64,000 nucleotides of DNA from the NCBI GenBank assembly GCA_905182985.1, contig CAJJDN010000053.1, forward strand, positions 65,761-129,760, in the 5' to 3' direction. Position 1 is the first letter of the stretch; every line of letters begins with the position of its first letter. Origin of the DNA: Paramecium sonneborni. Taxonomy: Eukaryota; Ciliophora; Oligohymenophorea; Peniculida; Parameciidae. The notes under the pieces are model-generated. The model did no database searches. It had not been told where the DNA came from and worked only from the letters and a program-made list of their open reading frames with translations. This document shows, one piece after another, positions 57,384-64,000 of this stretch. Made by a program: the position numbers and the translations under genes.

Positions 57384-59814
57384 ATGGCATCAGAATATGA
57401 TGATGATCAATTCGATGGATTCGTTTCGGCAAACAATAAAAATAGATACGACTATTTTAATGATATACAACCAGAATAAAACGAAACTTAAATACATAAT
57501 GCTTCATTATTTCCTGTTACTTAAATTCCATTATATACTTCTTAAAACACTTAACAAATTCCTGATATTTCAATTTTATATCAAAATCAACCCTTTAATT
57601 AATAATCACTTTTCAATCCCAATCTACAATCAAATTCATCAATTTAAAATGATATTCAGCAAAATCATATTTTTTCAATCCCTTAGATATAAAATACTGT
57701 TTAACATGAATCTACTAATTCAAATGGCCATTTTAATTATTAATTCTAACAATAGTAACAATAATCAAATTAAGTTTATGAGGAAGAAGAATTTTAAGAT
57801 GGAGAATTCATTGAATTGTAAAAGCCTGTAGAAATTTAATAAATATCATTTTCGGAAGTCTAATCAAAAATCTAAATAAATGAATAACAATTTATTAAAA
57901 ATAACAACAACTAAGAATAAAAAGACTTATTATTCGATTTTGAAATGTCTACAAATTAGGTTATTACAAATCATCAATAATAGTAATAAAATATTTAAGC
58001 TATTCCATAAGAACCTAAAAAATAAATTTAATTATCCTCAATTTATGATGCCTTTCCTTCTGAACAAAACGAAATGCTTTCATCCTTATAACCATCTCCT
58101 TTATTATAAATTCCACAATCCTAATAGGAAAATTAAAACGATTAATAAATTACTAAAAAATTGAACTTAATCGAAATGTATGAAAAAACATTGACATTAC
58201 CTATAAATGATTAACAAATAATCTAAAATGGAGAGTCTAAATAAGATGTATCATAATAAAAAATAGAATTATTTAATTTGATTGATTTTAATACACAGTC
58301 AAATTAAGCACATTAACAACAACATTTTGAATACAAAGCAAATTCTTTACTTTCATTTTAAAATGAAAAAATAGAATAATAATAATTGGATGTTTAATAA
58401 TAGCATTAATAATTATTTAATAATACATAATAATTTTATAATGATTTTAATATAGATTAATCAACATCATAATAATAAAATCAAATTATTTTAAATTAAA
58501 CCCAAAATTATTAATTAAACTTTTAAAATGAAAATTTAATAGATATAAAAAATATTGAAAATTTGTAAATTTAAGAAGAAACAAAAATTGTAAACTAAGA
58601 AGTTCAAAATATTTAATCTAATATTAATTAAATTCTGCTTTCCAATATTAATTAAGAGTGTAATAATAATAATAATGACGATGATGAATTTGATGAATTT
58701 GTAGAAGGAGAATAAATAGAAAGTCCTGTAGAAAATAATTTGTAAAATTAAAATGTTTAAATAACAAATTCTACATACATAAATTAATAAGATCCAGTAT
58801 TTTAGAATTCATAAGTAATTCCTTAAGATTAAATGTTTTCAAGTATTTAATAATAACTAGATTAATCAAGTTCTTAAAAATAGATTTAATTTTAGTAGAA
58901 TAATTAAGTTGATTTAAAAAATATCTATTTAACTTAAGAAATAAACATAAAATAAGGTCCATTAAGATAGGAGCCAATAAAGAAGAGGAATTGGAGAAAT
59001 TAAATAGAAGATATAGTTGGATTTGATGCAGAATGTATGGATAGTTTTATGGAAGAATTGTGTGATCTAAAATTACATTTATATAAGGCTTAGGTTTAAG
59101 AATATGCATAATTAGCTAACGATATTTAAGCTTTAAGAAAGAAAAAGTAAATTCATGTAGATAAAGAAGAATATGAAGAAGCAACTGTTATAAGAGATAC
59201 TTTAAGAGCAAAAGAACCAATAGCTATGGTATTAAAAAAGAAAATATTATAAATTGCTTAAGTTATAGATTTAATGGATTAATAAGATTTGGATTATCAT
59301 ATTAAGAAATATATTTTTGATCATTAGAATGAAATTCCTGAGAATCCATCAATAGATATGCTTTTACCAAAGATTCAAATAATTGAAGATTTTGTAGAAA
59401 AATTAAAAAAGGAGTTGAAAAAATCTGAATCAGTTCTGTCAATAATAAAATTGTAAGGACAATTGGAGAAGGTAAGATATGAAAAGAAATATTAAATTTT
59501 TATTTAAGGATTGAGAAAAATAATAGGAATGAGTTATAGGTTTTAGTAATTGTCAGAGTTTGTATAATCTGTCAATGATAGATTAAGTGATTTAAAAATA
59601 GATGTAATTATAAATTATAAATTAAAAATAGAAGGAAGTTAATAAATTAGATTATGAATTCATTTTTGAAAATACCTTGATTCCATTTTTAAAAGGATAA
59701 TAATAATAACAAAATTATTGTAATTATTGTTTTCAATCAAAATAAGATTTGATTGAATACAAAGGGAAATTGTATGATGTTTGTTGTTTGAATTTTTATT
59801 ATAATATTAATTGA
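57384..59814 (+). CDS. Synergin-gamma-like adaptor accessory protein (Q/N-rich with acidic-Phe motifs)
   Basis: One 28-nt intron (59604-59631) leaves 801 codons, 800 aa. About 540 N-terminal residues are disordered and Gln/Asn-rich, with short acidic-aromatic motifs YDDDQFDGFVSA, EEEEFQDGEF and DDDEFDEFVEGE; such [DE]-F-x-x-[FL] motifs bind the gamma-adaptin and GGA ear domains in synergin, aftiphilin and epsinR. The C-terminal ~240 residues are helical (AECMDSFMEELCDLKLHLYK, DKEEYEEATVIRDTLRAKEP) and end with a cysteine pair module, NYCNYCFQSKQDLIEYKGKL then YDVCCLNFYYNIN, like the zinc-type end of synergin gamma. The intron is required to reach that end. Role in clathrin/AP-1 trafficking is inferred from these two features together. 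Confidence 0.75.
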
Positions 59815-59821
59815 ATAAATG

Positions 59822-62213
59822 TCAACTAATTAAATTTGATTATTTAAGAAAATCTTAAACATATTTTTATGCTAAGTATGCTTAATCTTCTAATTCAGAT
59901 CTTGTATTTAGAAGAACAGTATTCAAATTTTTATTAATTTCAAATTCAAAAAACACTTAACATTTATGAGCTCCATAAAAATACATTTACAAAACATTGT
60001 CTTCTTCTCCAGCTGCTATATTATACAATCTGTAACGATTAAATAATTATTCCATGGAATTTTCATTTGCAATATCAATTCTAGCTAATTATCTTGTAAA
60101 CGAAGCACTAATATAATATAATTATCTAAATACCCATTATTTAAACTAGTCCACATATTTTCGAAATATTCAACGTCTATTCTATAATCTAATACAAAAC
60201 TATCAATAGTTAATGATGGTTATGATTAATTAGAAATTTCTAGTAAATTAGGTGTATTAGGAATTGTTATAGTTTATTCATTATCAAATCCATCTTAAAT
60301 AGGTTCTTGTTTTTCAGTAGTTGTTTATTGTGATTCTTAGATTTAATCTTATAATTCTTTATTTCTAAGATTATTAAAGTATTCAAATGATTTGATAAAT
60401 TTATTAACATTTTTCTCATATATTACAGAGAGAGAATTAAATTCAAATAATAATGCTTCTTGATTGATATTTTGTTCTTCTAAAAATTTATCAATTTTAA
60501 TTCCATATTACCATAATTTTTTAAGTTCATTTGGATTATTTTATAAAGCTCTATAATAAAAAGCAGCACGATCTTTCAAATCAATGTCTTCGTTTTCATT
60601 ATTTATAATACAGTAAAAGAGTTTACCTAATATTTCTTACATTTCAGGTGCTCTTGTAAAAAAGACTTTAATGCAAGAAGTCAATAAGGCATGTTTAAGT
60701 TCTACAGATTCTTCTGCTGATCCTACAAAAGTCTAAAGAATATATGGAGCTAAAGGTATCTAAGATCCAAATTAACCTAAAATATAAATGAGTGTTATTT
60801 TAGAATTTTAATCAGTAACACTATCTGATTAAATAATATCCAAACAATCTTTAATATGTTTTGGATCTTTTCTAAGAATATCTTTAAAGACTATTATTAT
60901 TTCATTTGTTATGTAATCTTACAATGTAATAAATGAAGATAATTATTTTACTATTGCATTTGCTAAATCAGGTAATCGTATAGCAATAGCTCCTAATGCT
61001 TATATAGATTTTTTAGAAATTTCTTAATCAACATCTGTAACATATTCTCCTAATTCATTCAACATATCACCTAAATTTATATCACATGCAATTAAAGACA
61101 AGATTTCTAGTTTAATTAACTTTATGTAAGTAGGTTCATCAACTCTAGAATAAAAGCATTTATAATCTTATGCAAATACTTAATTGTATCCTTTTGAGGC
61201 AATAAATTTAATATGACATAGTATTGTATACATAATTTCAAAATTACCCTCACTTATAGATGCTAAAGTAACCAACGGAGATTTTACTCTTGTTATAACT
61301 TACTAATAAATTTATGGCTTATTTTTTGTAAAATTCATAAAAACTTTTATTACTGCCAACACAATCGCAGAACATGAATGTTTCAGTCTCTCTTCTAGTA
61401 AATTCATTATATTGAACATCTCTGTATCATCTTTTGGTTAATATTTTGATAATTCATCTAATATAGTTGCCTAACCCCATTCATTAAACTCTTTTAATCT
61501 ACCTAATAAGTAATCTACTAATTTCTTTGATAAAGCCATTCCTCCTTCTTATGCTAAGACTTCATTCAATGCATGAATTGCATTTATTATTACCAAAGGA
61601 TCATTATCACTTATCATTTTATATAATTGCTCCTCTATGTTGCTTAAATAATCTGGTTACATATAATAAACCTTTACACATCCCATTATTGCTGTTTTTC
61701 TTACATATGGATCAATATCAGATAGTGATTCTTTTATTGCAGGCATCAAATATTCTATTGCACCACTAAACCTTAATGAACAAAGATTTCTAAGAGCAAA
61801 TCCTCTTATTTTAGGATCACTGTGTTTACAATCTTTTTAAAATGTACTTATTGCCATAAAAGCTAAATCTTTGTTTTATTCAGCGTATGTAGTTAGATAT
61901 AAGTATATCATCTTCTTTTGAACCATGTCATTTGTATAAGAAGCCATACACATTTCAGGAAATATTTTAGAAACATCAATTCCTAATTTTATAGATTGAA
62001 TAATACCTAATGTCATATAAGCTATAACCTTTTTAATAACTTCTCTTTTCTTTTTATCATCCTTCTCACTTAGATTATTTTTGACCAATCTATATGGATT
62101 GTATAATTGTACATTTTTAATTCATTTACTTCTCCCTTTCGATTGCCTTCAAAATATTATTATTATTTTGGTGGTTGTATGTTTGCAATACTACTAGCAT
62201 AATGAGGACGCAT
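59822..62213 (-). CDS. AP4B1: AP-4 adaptor complex beta subunit
   Basis: AP-4 is a non-clathrin coat adaptor sorting cargo at the trans-Golgi. Introns 62090-62112, 61983-62006 and 60108-60133 leave 773 codons, 772 aa. The beta-adaptin trunk shows ELKILVKNNLSEKDDKKKRE, VIAYMTLGIDVSKIFPEM, MVQKKMIYLYLTTYAEQNKD, DPKIRGFALRNLCSLRFSG and DIDPYVRKTAIMGCVKV. AP-4 rather than AP-1/2/3 beta is indicated by EEILKQEGG-type text (NEVLAQEGG), NEWGQATILDELSKYQPKDD and FNIMNLLEERL, which match human AP4B1 closely. The C-terminal part is short, with a platform-like segment (KCQVFFEFEINKNLNTVLLN) and no beta-sandwich subdomain, again as in AP4B1. Confidence 0.93.
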
Positions 62214-62443
62214 AATTAAATTAATAAATATAAGAATTTAATAGTATAATTTTATCACATCATCATTTAGTGTAAATATTAAAATTGGAATAAAAATATG
62301 AAATGAATTAGATGAAAGAAAGAACGAAAGAAAAAAGAAATTAGTGAAGTATAGAAATTGTATTGTATAGAGAATATTAGAGTATATAAATTTAAAACGG
62401 ATTTATAAGTGAATAATTAATAATAAAGGGGGAAAAAGGGAAG

Positions 62444-62726
62444 ATGAGACAGGTGTTTATAATACTGATATTAGCATCTATATGTTTTTCCCAATCTTAA
62501 CTGAGAGGAAGCTAATAAATTGGTATAGCTGCAATTGATATGAGTAGTCAGATAGGATGGTAGCTTAGAAGATTATTCATTTATGTAATTTCACTATCAT
62601 ACACCACCAATGGATGTAATGATGATGAATCACGAAGCCGAGATTTAAAGAATGATGGGAGTACCAGGAGTTGTGATGATGAATTATGTTATAGAGGAAT
62701 CTCCATATAATCCAATAGCTTGGTGA
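62444..62726 (+). CDS. Small secreted protein, Met-rich
   Basis: Signal peptide MRQVFIILILASICFSQSQL, then SLEDYSFMQFHYHTPPMDVM and a Met-rich stretch (VMMMNHEAEIQRMMGVPGVV), ending YVIEESPYNPIAW and TGA at 62724. A 22-nt intron (GTATAGCTGC...ATGAG, near 62524-62545) is needed to reach the second frame; it ends GAG, not TAG, so the junction is tentative. Without it the first frame is longer but looks non-coding. About 85 aa. His and Met clusters (HYH, MMMNH) could bind copper, which is speculation. Family unknown. Confidence 0.5.
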
Positions 62727-62785
62727 AAATAATATTAAAATATATAAATCAATCATTTTCTTACTGCAATTTCATATTATCTTTA

Positions 62786-63472
62786 TCAAATAGGTAGAAA
62801 TGAATTTGATTGTGAAGACTTGAAACAAAAAGACATTATCTATTTACTTAATGCAAGTATTTATTTCGTAATAAACTTCATTCCAGTGATTCCGGCTGGA
62901 AATGAAGAAGCAAATAACCATCCTAAAGAAATCATCTAAAATTATATATTATTAATATACTTAAGCTATTGAAAATATTAGTACAAGAATATAATTTTTG
63001 TGTATAAGACTAAAATATACTGTTGCACATAACATAATCACATATATTGTTGTATATATGAATTTCTCCTTGTTACAAAACATCTTTAAAAAGTTCTATC
63101 CCCCTTTTATAATAAATAAGGAAATCCATAAACTCAATGATCTATTTAATATTTAAATACACGTCATACCCTAAACTAAATAAACCTCCAAATTTAGCTG
63201 GAAACACCATTATTAATGGTAAAAATGTGAATGCCACAAACATAAAACATATTCCTATACTGAAAAATATTACAAAATTCTTCCAATTCATAGCTGCTTA
63301 TTATACATCCTATACTTTAGTCAAAACAGTTTCTTTATTATATCATTTTAATCTTACATGGTTTAAGAAATCTAAAAGATTAAGAAAATTTAGAGACAAA
63401 CCCAGATTACTCTTATGGATCAGATTACTATTCAATATCGTTGCTTTAATTCCAAAATTAAATATATTTCAT
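62786..63472 (-). CDS. SFT2-family Golgi transport membrane protein
   Basis: SFT2 proteins are four-helix Golgi membrane proteins used in endosome-to-Golgi and ER-Golgi traffic. Three introns (25, 28 and 25 nt) leave 203 codons, 202 aa. A polar cytosolic N-terminus (DIEQQSDPQEQSGFVSKFSQ, AAMNWKN) precedes helix 1 (VIFFSIGICFMFVAFTFLPL), then PAKFGGLFSLGSLSLWISLF (helix 2, family R-K-F-[AG]-x-L-F-[ST]-L-G), helix 3 (FIYTTIYVIMLCATVYFSLI) and helix 4 with LGWLFASSFPAGITGMKFIT (family S-Y-[IF]-P-G-G-x-x-G). The start ATG overlaps the stop of the upstream gene as ATGA; alternatively the N-terminus belongs to a spliced exon. Confidence 0.85.
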
Positions 63473-64000
63473 TATTTTATTTTAAACTCTCTGAACTTTT
63501 ATAAGTTTAATCCATTCAGAGGTGTTTTTATTAAATAAACATTTTATTTATGTCTAGAACTATGAATTGATTATTCTCTCTTTGACATTGGACTCTCTTT
63601 TTGTCTCTTTTCGAATGCATCTAAATTTGGTGCTGAATTCCTGATTAAATTAGAAGATTAATTAGATATCAGCTATGTCTATTCAATTAGATTATTTAAG
63701 TTATTTATTTTCCTCATATAATCTTTCATTTAAGGCTATTTTATTAATGGTAGTTGATTCATTTAGTTTTATTATATAATCTTTCGAGACATTTATTTAT
63801 ATTAAAAATCCAAAACATTTGATTTTGCCTCAGGACTAAACTCTATTTTCTCTTCTCTATCCCTTTCTGATTGCAAAGTTTTTAAATTTATACATGCTCT
63901 TGTACTTTTAGCTACTTGACTAAAAATTCCTCTTAATTATTTCTTTCCATTTCTTACTATTACTTATTCTTCAACTTCTTTAACTTTTAAAATAAGAATG
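63469..64000 (-). CDS. Unknown protein, C-terminal part (gene runs off the window end)
   Basis: Minus-strand frame open from the window edge to TGA at 63469-63471, ~175 residues visible. It is Lys/Gln/Asn/Ser-rich: SQVAKSTRACINLKTLQSER, EKIEFSPEAKSNVLDFQYKQ, KINNLNNLIEQTQLISNQSS, NLIRNSAPNLDAFEKRQKES and KREQSIHSSRHKQNVYLIKT, ending LQKFREFKIKQ. It looks like a disordered tail after a domain outside the window. Its last bases overlap the SFT2 start codon by one frame step (ATGA). No family recognised. Confidence 0.55.

Noticed and set aside
63137..63538. Plus-strand 133-aa frame without TAA/TAG
   Set aside because: The minus strand here encodes the SFT2-family protein and the end of the next gene; the plus frame is antisense chance.
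1..64000. tRNA, rRNA, transposon or IES (internal eliminated sequence) remnants
   Set aside because: I looked for tRNA T-loop strings, transposase motifs and TA-flanked inverted repeats and found nothing convincing by eye; a tRNA or IES scan would be needed to exclude them.
1..64000. TGA as a sense codon (readthrough)
   Set aside because: Suggested by in-frame TGA in the cyclin and two other places, but TGA ends all confident genes and TGG is used normally for Trp, so splicing or sequence errors are more likely.

Overview
The window looks like macronuclear DNA of a ciliate, most probably Paramecium. TAA and TAG sit in frame throughout conserved proteins at positions where glutamine is expected, and every clear gene ends in TGA. 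The DNA is very AT-rich and genes are packed tail to tail or head to tail with gaps that are often under 100 bp. Conserved reading frames are interrupted by more than 60 tiny introns, mostly 19-35 nt, usually starting GTA and ending TAG. A standard-code gene finder shreds these genes, so all calls below were rebuilt by hand with TGA as the only stop and with intron removal. For most multi-exon genes the summed exon length came out as an exact multiple of three, which is an internal check on the model.

Layout: 1-5 kb holds a truncated unknown gene, APC10, an unusual two-domain kinase with a repetitive Q/N tail and a poorly resolved unknown gene. 5-8 kb holds catalase (possible peroxisomal C-terminus) and a fatty acid hydroxylase. 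8.9-12.2 kb is a large trafficking-type protein with an ENTH/VHS-like start, long coiled coil and adaptin-appendage-like end. 13-17.3 kb holds isocitrate lyase, a deoxynucleoside kinase and a helical, possibly mitochondrial protein. 18-24.1 kb holds a QEQLR-repeat protein, a PHO80-type cyclin, a full-length METTL3-like methyltransferase and a protein kinase with an apparent one-base frameshift. 24.9-27.2 kb is a tubulin polyglutamylase-type TTLL. 28.5-32.7 kb holds ribosomal eS31 with a degenerate ubiquitin-like leader, an ankyrin-DHHC palmitoyltransferase and a three-repeat Myb. 32.8-41.8 kb is a giant ankyrin/WGR/PARP gene whose middle has been duplicated around a single N, almost certainly an assembly error.

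41.9-44.8 kb holds an extremely acidic repeat protein and a C18orf32-like micro-protein. 45.8-51.2 kb holds two alpha/beta hydrolases and a membrane RING-H2 ligase. 51.2-57.3 kb holds pyruvate dehydrogenase E1 beta, a lipocalin, an EF-hand protein, a Rab GTPase, ribosomal eL14 and a steroid-reductase-like membrane enzyme. 57.4-62.2 kb holds a synergin-gamma-like protein converging at 7 bp spacing with the AP-4 beta adaptin gene. 62.4-64 kb holds a small secreted protein, an SFT2-type Golgi protein and the end of another gene.

No operons, CRISPR, phage or transposon genes were seen, and no tRNA or rRNA was recognised. The genes do not form a single pathway. Recurring themes are clathrin/adaptor trafficking (ENTH/VHS-like protein, synergin-like protein, AP-4 beta, Rab, SFT2, palmitoylation enzymes) and peroxisome/glyoxylate metabolism (catalase, isocitrate lyase).
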